This document shows, one piece after another, positions 44,640-55,549 of a DNA stretch of 64,000 bases. Position 1 is the stretch's first letter; every line of letters starts with the position of its first letter. Below the pieces are notes generated by a model, which was not told the DNA's origin, ran no database searches, and saw only the letters and a list, made by a program, of their open reading frames with translations. Source of the stretch: Gambelia wislizenii. Taxonomy: Eukaryota > Chordata > Lepidosauria > Squamata > Crotaphytidae. The position numbers and the translations under genes were made by a program. The stretch lies in NCBI GenBank assembly GCA_030847615.1, contig JAUMIR010000004.1:228264501-228328500 (forward strand), given 5' to 3'.

Positions 44640-45230
44640 TTTTTAAACAAACGTAATCATATAAAGTGGATTGGTTGGTGGAGGATAGCTATTGACTTCA
44701 AGTAGCTGGGAAAGATCTGCAGGATCTCTAGAGGAAAGTGGTAATGATTGATAAGGAAAGACAGCCAATTGACTGGACCACAAGTAACTCCACTCTAAAC
44801 ATTATCATGATTCATAGGAAGATGCAGATTTCATGTAGACTGTGGCATACAAGCAATCAATGTAGATAAGTTTCATAGATGTGTTATAAAGTGAAAGGAA
44901 GAGATTCAGGGGCAATGAATAATGTAGATTAGTGTAAAGAGAAACTGGGTTTCCCCAAATGTTCCAGTGCATGAGCAGATCCTCCGGATCTTGAGGAACA
45001 GGATGATGAAAGCTGTCAGATGGAAAAGTTCCCAAGTGATGGTGAAGATGTCGATGGAACAAAAGGAGAAGGTGGGAGAGAGAGAGAGAGAGATGAGCTG
45101 AGGAGCCAAAATGGCAAGGGTTCAGGAGGAATTGAGTGACAAGGCCTAGGATCATAGACAGAGAAAGCCAGTGAGGGTGCATTGCACATCCACTTTTATA
45201 ATCAACAGTACAGTTGGAATAATAATGGAA
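44640..45230. other. Unassigned stretch with (GA)n
   Basis: Contains a (GA)n run at 45075-45093; otherwise nothing recognised. Confidence 0.35.
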
Positions 45231-45234
45231 AGGG

Positions 45235-45570
45235 GGAAGGAGCAAAGGAGGAACAGCCTCGAGACCGCCACGGGAGGGGGTGAGCGAGGGGGGAGGCCTA
45301 AATGAGCGAGGGGGCTGAAGGGAGTGAAAAAGGGGGTGGGCAGGCTGAAGCGAGTGAAGCGAAGTGTGGAGGCGAGGCCGCGGGGTGAGGGGGCGAGGCG
45401 AGATGAGGCTGCAGGGCTGAAGAAGCAGGCTGCGAAGGCTGGAGCAAGCGAGGGGGAGAACAACCATGGGCTGGAGCCAAGACCAACCACGGGCCGGAGC
45501 AAGCGAGGGGGAGAGAAACCACGGGCTGGAGCCAAGACCAAGGCGTCTTGCAAGCCCCAAGCCCCAAATT
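45235..45570. repeat. Purine-rich GC-rich degenerate repeat block
   Basis: Short degenerate units built on gagcgaggggg, gaggcgaggc and ggctggagcc recur, for example ccacgggctggagccaagac twice (near 45466 and 45520). The long minus-strand proline/leucine/serine-rich frames are produced by this bias. Confidence 0.65.
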
Positions 45571-45599
45571 AAAGGACTTAAAAAATTAAAAAAATAATT

Positions 45600-45865
45600 A
45601 AAAGCCCAAGGCAATTAATTAATGCCAAGACTGGCACAATTTAATAAAATCACTCAAAGCCAAAACAATTTAATGTTATCACCTAAAGCTGAATTAAAAC
45701 CAAATTAATTCAAAGTAAACCCAAATTAATTTAATATTATCACTTAAAGCCGAATTAATTCAATCCCAAATTAAAACCTAAATAACTAAAAGTAATTTCA
45801 AAAGTTTAATTAATTAATTAAGTATTATTTAATTATGTATTAATTAATTATGTAGCAATCAAGGA
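45600..45865. repeat. AT-rich minisatellite, ~60 bp unit
   Basis: The unit tttaat(a/g)ttatcac(c/t)taaagc(c/t)gaatta recurs near 45646, 45671 and 45731, grading into (TTAA)-rich simple sequence to 45860. Confidence 0.65.
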
Positions 45866-46448
45866 ATCAATCCAACACACACAAACACACAAACACACTG
45901 CTGGGCTGCCCAATCATACAACAATGCATGCTCAGCCCAGCCAACTTAGCTCTCCCTCGTGGTTCGAAAACAAGCTCCAAGTGATAAACGTTTTCTCCTC
46001 TTCAATCCAGTGGAAAAGAGGAGGAAGCCAGGGGCGGCAAAGGGTAAAATAGGACCTGCCTGAACCCCGCCCCTGCCTCCTCCTAGCCAGGGCATGTCTA
46101 CGCCCTGGCCAACCCCTGTGCTCGTCTCCCTGCCCCGGATCTACCATTCTTAAAGATCCGGGGTGTGTGTGTCTGTTTCTCTAAGTAAAGTAGATTCCAT
46201 TATGCAGTGCAGTTGGTAATCTGAAACTCTTTGTAAAATTTATTGTATTTACTTTATTTGTTCTACAATGTATATTTTGCCTCCGTTAGACTCAGGTCAG
46301 TTAAGGCTGAAATTCTATACAGTCATCATCCCCCACTTTTTAACAGTTTGTTTTTCAATGTTCCACTGCTTTCAACCCTGATCCGCTTTTTCGACCACAC
46401 ACTGCTTTTTTTCCTCAGTCAACTTGGCATGCTGGATTTTTCCCCCTC
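45866..46448. other. Unassigned stretch
   Basis: Includes the GC-rich segment 46050-46165 (cagggcatg...cgccctgg inverted motif). No gene supported. Confidence 0.35.
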
Positions 46449-46451
46449 TCA

Positions 46452-46762
46452 GGACTTTATCAGATGTGGCAAAAACTGTGTCAGAAGAACGGGATGAAAA
46501 CAGCAATGGGCAACATTACCAGACAACGTCATCCTTCAGCCATTCTGGGGGCGTAGCACGTGTGTGAATAATGCATCCCTTTTTAGTGACCATTTAGCCC
46601 ATCAATAAAAAAGGGATGCATTATTCATGCTCACGCTATGCCCCTGGAGTGGCTGAAGGACATGGGTGCCTGATCACGTCTCCCTTTTCATTCTCATCAT
46701 GTTCTTCTGACACGATTTGGGATGTGGTTTTGTGCTGCGTTTCCTCATGTCTGATAAAGTCC
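46452..46762. mobile_element. 3-bp-TSD-group foldback MITE family B (311 bp)
   Basis: Ends ggactttatcagatgtgg / atgtctgataaagtcc. Arms mirror around ~46605 (gcatcccttttta / aaaaagggatgc; gaataatgcat / atgcattattc). Flanks TCA and TAT are not a clean TSD. Confidence 0.72.
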
Positions 46763-46988
46763 TATGTGGGCTTGGTATGCTGACTCCCCCCCCCCTCAGT
46801 TGGTGCCATCTAGTGTTTGCAAGCTAAAAAAAAATATCCCTGGGTTCCACTTTTCAACCAATACCATTTGTTAGGTATTGCTGTGGTCCCTAACCTGTCA
46901 GATAAGCAGGGGCTTCCTGTACTTACTTACCCACAAATGAGACCTATGGAACCCAAGCAGACTTTCTTCTGAGCAGTCATATATAGGA
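46763..46988. other. Unassigned spacer
   Basis: No feature recognised. Confidence 0.35.
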
Positions 46989-46989
46989 T

Positions 46990-47107
46990 TGAAAAGCTGG
47001 TATCCTCCAGGTGTTTTGGATTACAAATTCCATCAGCCTAGGCTAGAACTGCCAGTCATAAATTATTATGGGGATTGTAGTACAAAACACTGGGAGGGTA
47101 CCCAGTT
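46990..47107. mobile_element. Small foldback repeat I, copy 1
   Basis: Inverted arms cctccaggtgttttggattac / gtagtacaaaacactgggagg and centre ccatcagcctaggc. Same plan as 63868-64000. This foldback is common in lizard sequence from memory; class not assigned. Confidence 0.6.
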
Positions 47108-47149
47108 TCCTATATCTTAAGGTTCTTGTTATTTAGACAAGAGAGGTGA

Positions 47150-48060
47150 CTTAAATGAGAGCCGCACACCTCCCCGCCTCTAGCCTCTGCTTCCCTTCCA
47201 AACAGCTGCAGCTGGCAGAAAGCCGGGTGAGGGCTGAGTGGGCTAAACCTTCCCTCTCCCCTAGCCCACCCTTTCTCCGATCTCCCCGCTACCACCAAGG
47301 GACGTTCCCTCAGTGGCAGAAGCCGCTGCAGCCATCGGATGGCTGGGTGAGGGTAAAGCAGGTCAGGCCTCCCCTGCGCCTGGCAGAATGGACTTCTGTG
47401 GCCTAGGGCGCTTCCTCCGTGAGTGTCAGTCAAGGAGGAAGTGTCCTTGGCCACAGGAGTTGCAAGGGTGCTGGGCGGAACGGGCTGCTGTAGCCTAGGG
47501 CACTTCTGACACTCATGGAGGAAGCACCCTAGGCTGCGGCAGCCCATTCCGCCAAGTGCTTCCACAGCTCCTGCGGCCAAGGACGCTTCCTCCATGGCTG
47601 ACACTCATGGAGGAAGTGTCATCAGCTGTAGAAGCCTGTTCCACATGGCGAAGGGGAGGCCTGGCCCACTCGGCCCTCGCTCAGCTCTCCACTGGCTACA
47701 GAGGCTTCTGCCACTGAGGGAACGGTCCCTCGGTGGCAGAAGCCTCTGAAGCTGGTGGGGAGCTGAGAGAAAGGGTGGGTTAGGATAGGGGGGAGGTCTA
47801 GCCTGCTCAGCCCTTGCCCAGCTCTCCGCTGGCTGCGGTGGCTTCTGCCACCGAGGGAACGTCCCTCAGTGGCAGCGGGGAGCAGGGAGAAACAGCCAGC
47901 TAGGAGAGGTGGGGAGGTGTGGCCCACTTGACCCTCACCTGGCTCTCTGCTGGCTGCGGCGGCTTCTGCCAGCCAGGCTTCAGAGGCAGCGGGGGACCCT
48001 ACACAGGGCCATTCAAAAATGGCGGCTCCTGAATAGCAAGGCTTCCCTTGCTAGCCCGCC
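47150..48060. repeat. GC-rich repeat island
   Basis: Units with ccctcagtggcagaagcc, agctctccgctggctgcgg and ggcttctgcc recur in both orientations near 47300, 47690, 47735, 47830, 47870 and 47950. A separate inverted pair (cctagggcgcttcctcc / ggaggaagcaccctagg) spans 47402-47534. Frames here are by-products. It has scattered CpGs, but no promoter elements were found. Confidence 0.65.
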
Positions 48061-48298
48061 CCCTCCAAGGTCTGACCAATCATCATTCAGCTCTGCTATG
48101 TGCCCCTTTTCTGGGATGGTTGCTGATTGATTGATGGTTGCTTTTCCAAAAAAGTCCTTGGAAATTAGAGGGATGGAAAGTCACAGGTTTACTGGTGTTT
48201 TTTTTTTTTTTTTGCTACCCCTTCTTGTGAATGCCATGTGTCTGCCCCAATGAGTGTGGGGACCAATAGGGTTCATCCTGATTTCTTCCAGGTTATTT
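48061..48298. other. Unassigned spacer
   Basis: Contains a poly-T run (48197-48213). Confidence 0.35.
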
Positions 48299-48299
48299 T

Positions 48300-48506
48300 T
48301 TTGCCATGTAAATAGCTCCCAGGGTTGGAATCCCCATTCAGCCATGGAAGTAACCTGGGTCAAATCATACTCATCTCAGCCTACTCATCAAAGGAAGGCA
48401 AAGGCAAACCCTCTCTCAACAAATCTTGCCAAGAAAACCCCTGTGGTAGTTTTTGCCTTAGGGTTGCAATGAGTTGGAAATGACTTGAAGGCACACAACA
48501 ATAAAG
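48300..48506 (+). mobile_element. Sauria-type SINE, copy 2
   Basis: B-box-like gggttggaatcccc, body ctcatctcagcct...aggcaaaggcaaacc, and tail gacttgaaggcacacaacaa. The A-box head is decayed. Confidence 0.82.
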
Positions 48507-49032
48507 AAATTCCTTGTTGGTGGTAAACAATTGGATTTTGTTTTTGTACTCTCTTCCTAATGTTCTTTTTCACAAGTTTTAAGAGTGACTCTGTCATCCT
48601 TATTTATGAGAGGAGAAACATTTAAGTTATTTCCTCAGATATGTCCAATACCTGCTGCAAAGCCATTAGAGGGCTGTTAGGCCTTGGACAGATGGGCTTA
48701 GAATTTTGCTTCTAGTCATGTGGTAATTTGCATATCTGAAAGCAGCAGGGAGATACTTGTAGTTTCTCCCTGTGACTTGAGGGAAAGCACAAGTCAAATT
48801 CACAGCATTCTGGTACTCAAGATAAGAAAAATATCTTCAAAAGTAGAAAATGTTGGGTGCAGAAGAGTCTTCCATCCTCACTTCCTCATGTCCTTGCATT
48901 TCCACATCCACAAATAGGTTCTGTTTATATGATATTTGGGGGGGGGGGCTCTGTTCATGTATTGCTCTCTGAAGTTGTTCTGGCCTGTGTTCCCTGTGCC
49001 CTAAGTTTTAGGAGCCTTTTACATTACCCTAT
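48507..49032. other. Unassigned stretch
   Basis: About 525 bp, with a G9-10 run near 48940. Nothing else recognised. Confidence 0.35.
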
Positions 49033-49033
49033 T

Positions 49034-49839
49034 GGCCCTCACACTCATCGGGGCACAAAAGTAGCACTATGATTCCACCTTAGCTGCCATGGCAAGATCC
49101 TATGGAATCCTGGGATATGCTGTTTATGGAAGGATATACTGTATAGAATTCTCAGCTAGAGAGCTGTAGTGCCTCACCAAACTACAAACCCCATGATTCC
49201 ATAAGATGTAGTCACGGCACTAGAAGTGGAATCATACCTCTATAACTGTGTGGTGTAAGGAGATTATCAGACAGCCACAAAAAAAGGGGTTCCTGTCCCA
49301 CAATTTCTACTCCTGCTCCTGTCCCTGTCATGCCACAATCACCCTCCCCACCACACTTACCCCATTTCCTGTTGTTCTGGCAGCCCAGGAGTAAACGGAG
49401 TTCTAATGGAGCTCCCTTCACTTTCTGGATCAAAACTTCATGGATTCTCTCAAGAAGACACGAGCGTGGGAAATTCAAAAATAAAAATAAAACATACAAA
49501 AAAAATTATAGGAAGCACCTAAACACAATTTAAAAGTCCCAGGTAACCCGGGGAGGGTCATAAAAAGTGTGTCACTTACCTTGATGTCCTGATCTCACCT
49601 GGAAGTGTTCTGGCAGGGACCTCCCATTGATGCTGGGATCTTGCCAGCATAAAAGGGGACCTTTTTGCTCGCAGGAACATCCATGACAGAAACGGAACAG
49701 GGGATCTATTGATGGTGAAATGGCAGCAGAATGGGTGCAGAATGAGGGGGGAATGATGTCGTTTGTAAAGGGAGCCCTGATCTCCTGGTGTTCGTGTAAC
49801 ACCACTTTTAATGTGTCTGATAATCTCCTAAAAGGACCC
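49034..49839. mobile_element. Foldback MITE family F split by a family A MITE
   Basis: Left end ggccctcacact and right end aaaaggaccc lie on either side of the family A insertion, which sits ~12 bp from the right end. Arms: tcctgggatatgctgt / actacaaaccccatga. Confidence 0.7.
49259..49828. mobile_element. 3-bp-TSD MITE family A (570 bp), nested
   Basis: Ends ggagattatcagacagcc / gtgtctgataatctcc inside TAA (49256-49258 and 49829-49831). Landmarks gggaaattcaaaaataaaa, taaaagtccc and ctcacctggaagtgttctgg. Confidence 0.82.
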
Positions 49840-50780
49840 CTCATTTTATTAGAACTTCACATGTACTAGCCCTGCGTGCTCTCTTTGCACGAATAGGAAC
49901 ACTGGAAAAGGATAGTTCCAGGTCACATTGGGATTTCTACTTGTGTTTAAGACCTCCATGCTCAACAAAGGGAAGCTAGGAACACTTGGGTTCCCAACTT
50001 CCCTTTGTGTGGTATGTGTGGTCCCATACCTCTTACATATATCCCAGCACCTCATTCAGGCATAAAACTGAGATAGGGCACAGGAGGATTCATAAAATGA
50101 ATTTCCTGACTGGACCATGTGTTGCTGGAATGCATTTGTATCTCTGGTTCATTTTAGTGCTATTATAAAATGAAAATTTCACAGTTGATGCCCCATCTGT
50201 GGGCAATATTAATTGGGAGGGGGTTGGATATTACTTATTCAGGGGAAGTGATTCTCTAGATATTTTTGGCCAGGTGGAAAGCTCCTGATAAACAGTATGG
50301 TTATATTTTCTCCCTTCATCCCAACTTTTGTTGCTGTTAGTGGGCTAGCTCTAATTTTGTTTATTTCACAATGCTATGATATTCCGGGTCACTGTGGAAG
50401 AAAGAAAGAAAACTGATGCTACTGTGTATGGCAAGCTCCAAGTTTCATTTGTGTTCACTGAGTGAGAGACCTGCCATCAGTTTTTCCAGTGAAAATGCCA
50501 TCAGTTTTTACCTCTTCCACACATCCAAAATGAGATTTTCTGGGGTTGTGTGGTGTGGTCCAGGGGATGTTGGAAATGTATATTGAAAGGTAGAAGCAGC
50601 AGCATAGTAGAATAATTAGCCTGGGATCCTGCAGTGTGTTTTTTAACAATGTAAGAAGAAGAACAACAATAAAATAATAATAGTAATAAAATAACAATAA
50701 CAAGTGCTGGAAGATAAAGAAGTGTCATTATTTGATACAATCTGGGCAGCTAGGATAATGTATGCCAGCCAACATAGACA
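49840..50780. other. Long unassigned stretch
   Basis: About 940 bp; an AAT/AAC-rich run near 50665-50700. Nothing else recognised. Confidence 0.4.
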
Positions 50781-50784
50781 ATAG

Positions 50785-50985
50785 GTTTGAGTATTAGACT
50801 ATGATTCTGGGGGATCTGGATTCCAATCCTGCCTGGCTGTAGAAACCCACTGAGTAGGCAAATCACACACTCTCAGCCTTAGAGGAAGGCAATAGCAAAC
50901 CTCCTCTTGCCAAGAAAACCATGCAATAGGGTCACCGTAAGGCAGGTTGGCTTGACCGCATATAGCAATAATGATGACAACTTGA
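50785..50985 (+). mobile_element. Sauria-type SINE, copy 3 (diverged)
   Basis: B-box-like ggattccaatcctgc, cccactgagtaggcaaatcac, ctcagccttagagg and ttgccaagaaaacc. The tail is decayed (cttgaccgcatatagcaa). Confidence 0.8.
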
Positions 50986-52386
50986 AGATCAAATAGCAAA
51001 ACAGAGAGAATGATATATCAAGCAGTGGTGCTTAGCAGTGCTAGGGCTGCAAAATGGAGTGCAATGACACTAATAATTTTGTGTTTGGATGGCAGTATTT
51101 TATTGGATGGCCAGACCAAACAGGAAAATTGGTAGCTCTTCCTGTTTGTTATAGATATATTATAGCAATGTATTGTGTCCTTCCCACATCTTGGTTTCTT
51201 GCTGCTTTTGTTTCTTTCAGTTGTACTCCTTTTGTATCTTAGTATATTGAAATATTTATGATTCTTTTAAAAGAATAATGCATTTATTAAAAACTAGTTT
51301 GGCCATCATGCAAAAGGCCAGATTAACATGTTTATTGTGAGCAGCAGGATGAATACAAGATGGACATCAGTTTGTACAAGCCCTTAGTTTCTTTAAAAGG
51401 TGTTAAACATTTATAAATTTATGTATGAAGCCTTTTCAGGTCTTTTTTTTATATATATAATTAATTTAGAATTTACTGGGTAGTGAATGTCTGTTTCCTC
51501 CAGAATAATCTTGCTGTGAAGAGATTGCTAAAGGGTGGGTTCGTTTTTTTCTCATTAGCCAACACTCTTCCCAGCTCTTGAGAATCACTGCTAATTGATA
51601 CTTTTTCCATTTTAATTACATGTAATTTTTCTGTTTTGCTATTCAGGGAACAAGGAGAAGAAAACAATACTCTGCATGCAAATATTCCAATCAACAGTTT
51701 AAAACCTTTTTACTCTTGAATTTGCTCTTTCTATGTTTGAAATGAAAATGAAGTGTTTATGCATGCCCTTTACAAGTTTCCACCATTTGGGAAATCTTTA
51801 CAGTTAAATGCCTAGAATTATTTCAAAATGTAAAATGCAAAAAAGAAAAAAGAAAAGAAAAACAGTACAAAAAATCCCAACCTTGTTCTTTTTCTCTGCA
51901 CTTAATAGAAAGTCCCCACATTTATAAGGCAGTCTCCCCCCCAAAAAACATTTCACTGTTATCAGATACTGCCTGGCCTCCAAGGAGTGGGTATGTCTAT
52001 TTGTTCATTTATGAAACTACATTTCCATTTCTGTCTTCCTTCCTAGTTAAGCTTTGGTTTTGATGGGGGAACTGCAGATATATTTCAGAAAAAAACCCTT
52101 TATTCTGAATGGGTAGGGTTGCTTGATTTGTATTTTAATGACCTGCCCATGATTTCTGATGTAGTTGAGATTATCCACATTTAAAACATACAAACGGCTT
52201 CTTCTGTTTCATAAAATTGCAGCTTCATAAATGCTGCTGCTTGGATCTTTACTTCTGTGAGTAGAGTTCACCCCAGTAAAAATCCTTGGCATAAAAATCC
52301 TTGGTGTAGGAAACGTTTACAGACACCAATCCAGTGGGATTTTCCTATGTGGGAATGGGTCCTGCTCCACTTGACAATAACACATA
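50986..52386. other. Long unassigned stretch
   Basis: About 1.4 kb of AT-rich DNA; no recognised feature. Confidence 0.4.
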
Positions 52387-52388
52387 TA

Positions 52389-52619
52389 CGGTGGTCCCTC
52401 CATATCCACGGATTTGGTATCCATGGATTTAAGTATTCATGGCTTGAAAATAGTCTTAAAAAAATAATAATCCCAAAAGCAAACCTTGGATTTTGCCATT
52501 TTATATAAGGGACACAATTTTGATATGGCATTGTATATAATGGGACTTGAGTATTCACAGATTTTGGTATCCACAGAGGGTCCTGGAACCAAACCCCAGT
52601 GAATATGAAGGGACAACTG
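52389..52619 (+). mobile_element. Tigger/pogo-like MITE, family A, copy 4
   Basis: TA-flanked (52387-52388 and 52620-52621); ends ggtggtccctccat / gggacaactg. 231 bp, same orientation as the copy at 1249. Confidence 0.8.
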
Positions 52620-52621
52620 TA

Positions 52622-53098
52622 GTATGTTTTGGGACAAGGTAGACCATAACTGTCATTGGTTACAGCTGCACATAGGCTTGGCCTACACACGGTGTGGGAT
52701 CAAGGCATTGACCAAGGCACTTGTTGATCAATGAGCCAAACTCCCTGGCCTGAGTGCTGTGGGCCACCAGAATGACAGGTATGGGATCCACAGGAATGGA
52801 CCCCACTGTGTGGTCCCCCTACCACCCATCCCCTGCTAAGGCACCCATCCCCTGAGCTGGGTGGGCCATCTCCATCCATAGCCTCTGAGTCTCTTCCTTA
52901 TTAATGACCAAGAAGACCCTGGATACCAAAGTCCTGGATCCAAATACCATGCCAAACCTCCCAGAAAGCTGCGATGAGATCAGTACAAAATTAACATTCT
53001 ACAAAACATACATCTTAAACATCCTTTACTAGATAGAGGAAGGGTGGGTCAGATGAAGCTCTGAAGAACAACTGATGTAGGAGTGCTGGGGAGCTGCA
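52622..53098. other. Unassigned spacer
   Basis: About 480 bp; nothing recognised. Confidence 0.35.
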
Positions 53099-53099
53099 T

Positions 53100-53735
53100 A
53101 CCATATATTTCGGCATATAAGATGACTAGGTGCATAAGACAACACCCTCAATTTTTAAGTTAAAATATAGACTTTGCCCCTCCCTCCAGCCAGCCACCTG
53201 GCTGGAAAGCCTGCCCCGCCCCCAGTCAGCCAGCTCAGTGGCTGTAGATGATGGAAAGTCTGTGAAATTAAAGAACTGAGAACAGCTAAAAAAGCATGTG
53301 ATACTTCGAAAAATCTCTGTGGTGTTCAATCTTTGGAAAGTAAGGTTTCATTAATAATGAAGTTGGTTAATATGAAGCTATCAAATCCCAAATTTTTGAA
53401 TGAGCACATTAATGATTTTAGAGTCACATTGGCAGACTTGCAAACTCCTGGAGAGGAAATCCCCCAAACTATGCGAATGGAAATCTTCCTGGCAAGTTTA
53501 CCAAAATACAATCCCTAAATGGAGGGCAATTAACACTTCAAAGGCAAAGCAGTCATTCTCACAGCAGGGGGAAGGATCTGCTGGGGAAACTGCCCAGAGA
53601 ATTTACCACTTCAAAGACAAGGCAGTCATTCTCACAGCAGGGGAAAAGATCTGCTGGGCATATAAGATGACACCCCCCCCCACTTTTGAGGAGATTTTCA
53701 AGTGTTAAAAAGCAGTCTTATATGCAGGAATGTAC
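53100..53735. mobile_element. Inverted-repeat element enclosing a gag-like fragment
   Basis: The outer parts are inverted: catatatttcggcatataaga at the left (two strands allowing mismatches) against tcttatatgcaggaatgtac at the right, with catataagatgac repeated inward at 53656. These termini resemble MITE ends common in reptile genomes. A 73-bp-period direct repeat (cagtcattctcacagcagg) lies at 53530-53660. Confidence 0.5.
53270..53518 (+). pseudogene. Ty1/copia-like gag fragment
   Basis: An open plus-strand stretch of ~80 codons reads ELRTAKKACDTSKNLCGVQS, then SKVSLIMKLVNMKLSNPKF, NEHINDFRVTLADLQTPGEE and MEIFLASLPKY before a stop. The spacing A-K-x-A ... L-x-x-L-x-x-x-K-x ... H-I-x-x-F ... 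L ... L-x-S-L-P matches the copia-type gag fold (UBN2/Retrotran_gag_2 families). It has no start codon of its own, no zinc knuckle and no protease or RT nearby. I infer a captured or relic gag piece; chance similarity cannot be excluded without a profile search. Confidence 0.5.
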
Positions 53736-55022
53736 GATATATAGCCCCCTCACTGCCCAGAGTTAAAGTTATATCTGGGTCAAAGAATTCAAATCCCAGA
53801 TGGTTCCTGCTTCTTCTCAAAGCTGTGCAGGCCTTTGGGAAGAAGATGTGACTCACCACCATTAATAAGAAAGTTATTAATAAGACCATTATTAATAAGA
53901 GAACTCTGATACTTTCCATGTGGTAAAATGTGAAGGGCTCTTTTCCTGATACAAATAGCATGTTTGGAGAGGTAATTACTGTCAAGACCATGGAAGGGGA
54001 AAAAAAAAAGTTAAGCTTCCCCTCAGCACCCTCTACACAGTGTGGTGTTAATCAAGTTTCCCTGTGATTTTTACTTTCATAATTTAAAAAAAGCATGTAT
54101 GTTAATTGGCTGGAGGAATTGTTGGAATTGTTATCCAAAAGTGTACATTTTCCATGTTCTGATTGAGTCTGATTGAATCACATCTGCTGGCCCCACACAG
54201 ATCCAGTGTGCATAACATAGATGAACATCGTTGGAATTCTAGAAAATCCTCCATGGATTTTCAACTTCTCCAACTTCTGCTTGAAGACCTTCAGCAAGGG
54301 GAATCCCATTACTCCTGTAGGTAATTGGTTTTGTGTCCTCCGTCCTGCACCTGTGCAATGAAAAAAAAAAACTTTGTTAACTTTCATTTTTGTTTTTCAT
54401 TCTGACAAGATCATTTCAAATTTTTTTGTCCTCAGGTGTTGGCTAGTGCTCTCACCTTTGTTTCACTTGCAGATTTGATGGTGATTCCTTTCTACTAATT
54501 TGTCTAGGTGATTTTGAACTGTTCCATGTTCTGAGTACAGTTTTCCAACCAGCTGTGGATCAACCCACAGAAGAAGAAGCATCATAGACCACATTTAAAT
54601 AGTTTGCTAAAGAATGTATCACTTGGGATTTTGTCACATTCTTTCCTTATATTTCTTTCACACTGTACCCATCATTTGCTAACAGAACAATGCTGAGTGT
54701 GGCTGGGAGGTAGTGACAAGCCAGAGTCACAGATTTTCAGCCCCAAAGCAGGTGTGTGTCATGCTTTAGGGCTAATAGGGAGGCAGAATTTCCTAATATC
54801 AAGTGGTGAGCTGTGTCTCAAGCAAAACTCACCCAGACATACCTTTGGGCCAGCACAGTTTCCCTACAGTACTTTGTACTTTCTCTTCCTCTTAGGCTGA
54901 GGACCAAGGAATTCAATTTTTTTCCAGGCTATATGCCTATGCCTATATTCCAGAAGCAACTAAAGGGTGCACATGATGGTTAAGGAGACACTCTTCCCCT
55001 GTGTGAACTAGGGCCTAATCTC
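53736..55022. other. Long unassigned stretch
   Basis: About 1.3 kb. A short attaataaga repeat lies at 53860-53902 and A-runs near 54000 and 54362. No gene supported. Confidence 0.4.
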
Positions 55023-55306
55023 TTCCATCCTGTGAGATTAAGGGATTTATTTTTGAGGAATGTAGAGAAGTGGCAGGGCCGGGCAACTGCAAGGGTGTCT
55101 ATGCAAGGAGTTGCACCTGTTTGTTTATATAAAGGCTTACATTATGTGATTGACTAACAGTAGTCTGTTATATCCTCTCCATTGACGCCCCCTTGTCATG
55201 GGAGAGAGGCTTGCATACCCTAATGATGTTCTGAGCTATGCTGGCGGTGGCACAATAGCCACCGGTAGGGTCTCTCATGCCAGACAGGTCAAAACCGAAG
55301 GGTCTG

Positions 55307-55549
55307 AAAAATCTATCAAAGGGGGAAGAAGAAATAGTGGGAACTGATGATAGTTGTTGGAGAAAGTCTGGGAGTGGGGAAGAGTCAAGTAATGAGTAAT
55401 TGATCAATTAATAGAAATCCAGATGAAATATGTTACGCAGATATGTATAATATATATCATGTGTGTTATGTTATGTTATGTCATGCCATGTTATGTTATG
55501 TATGTAATGTTATAGAAAAAACTCAGGAAAAAAACCCCCGAAGGGTCTG
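55307..55549. mobile_element. Unidentified insert with 12-bp direct repeats
   Basis: The words ccgaagggtctg at 55295-55306 and 55538-55549 flank a ~231-bp insert in the LINE 5' region. The insert holds a TTATG-type pentanucleotide array (55463-55513) and ends with an A-rich, C-rich tract. A 12-bp duplication fits a retroposed insert, but no SINE head was recognised. Confidence 0.45.
55463..55513. repeat. (TTATG)n-type pentanucleotide array
   Basis: About nine units with variants (tcatg, ccatg, taatg). Confidence 0.8.

Noticed and set aside
44805..45614. 269-codon minus-strand frame, the longest in the window
   Set aside because: Its N-terminal half is a Pro/Leu/Ser-rich product of the purine-rich repeat and the rest has no domain. 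No supporting context.
47110..47604. 164-codon minus-strand frame and a possible CpG-island promoter
   Set aside because: The frame lies in a GC-rich inverted/tandem repeat block; no TATA, initiator or adjoining exon was seen.
53270..53518. Domesticated gag gene
   Set aside because: No start codon, short, a stop right after the conserved part and no conservation evidence. Treated as a relic.
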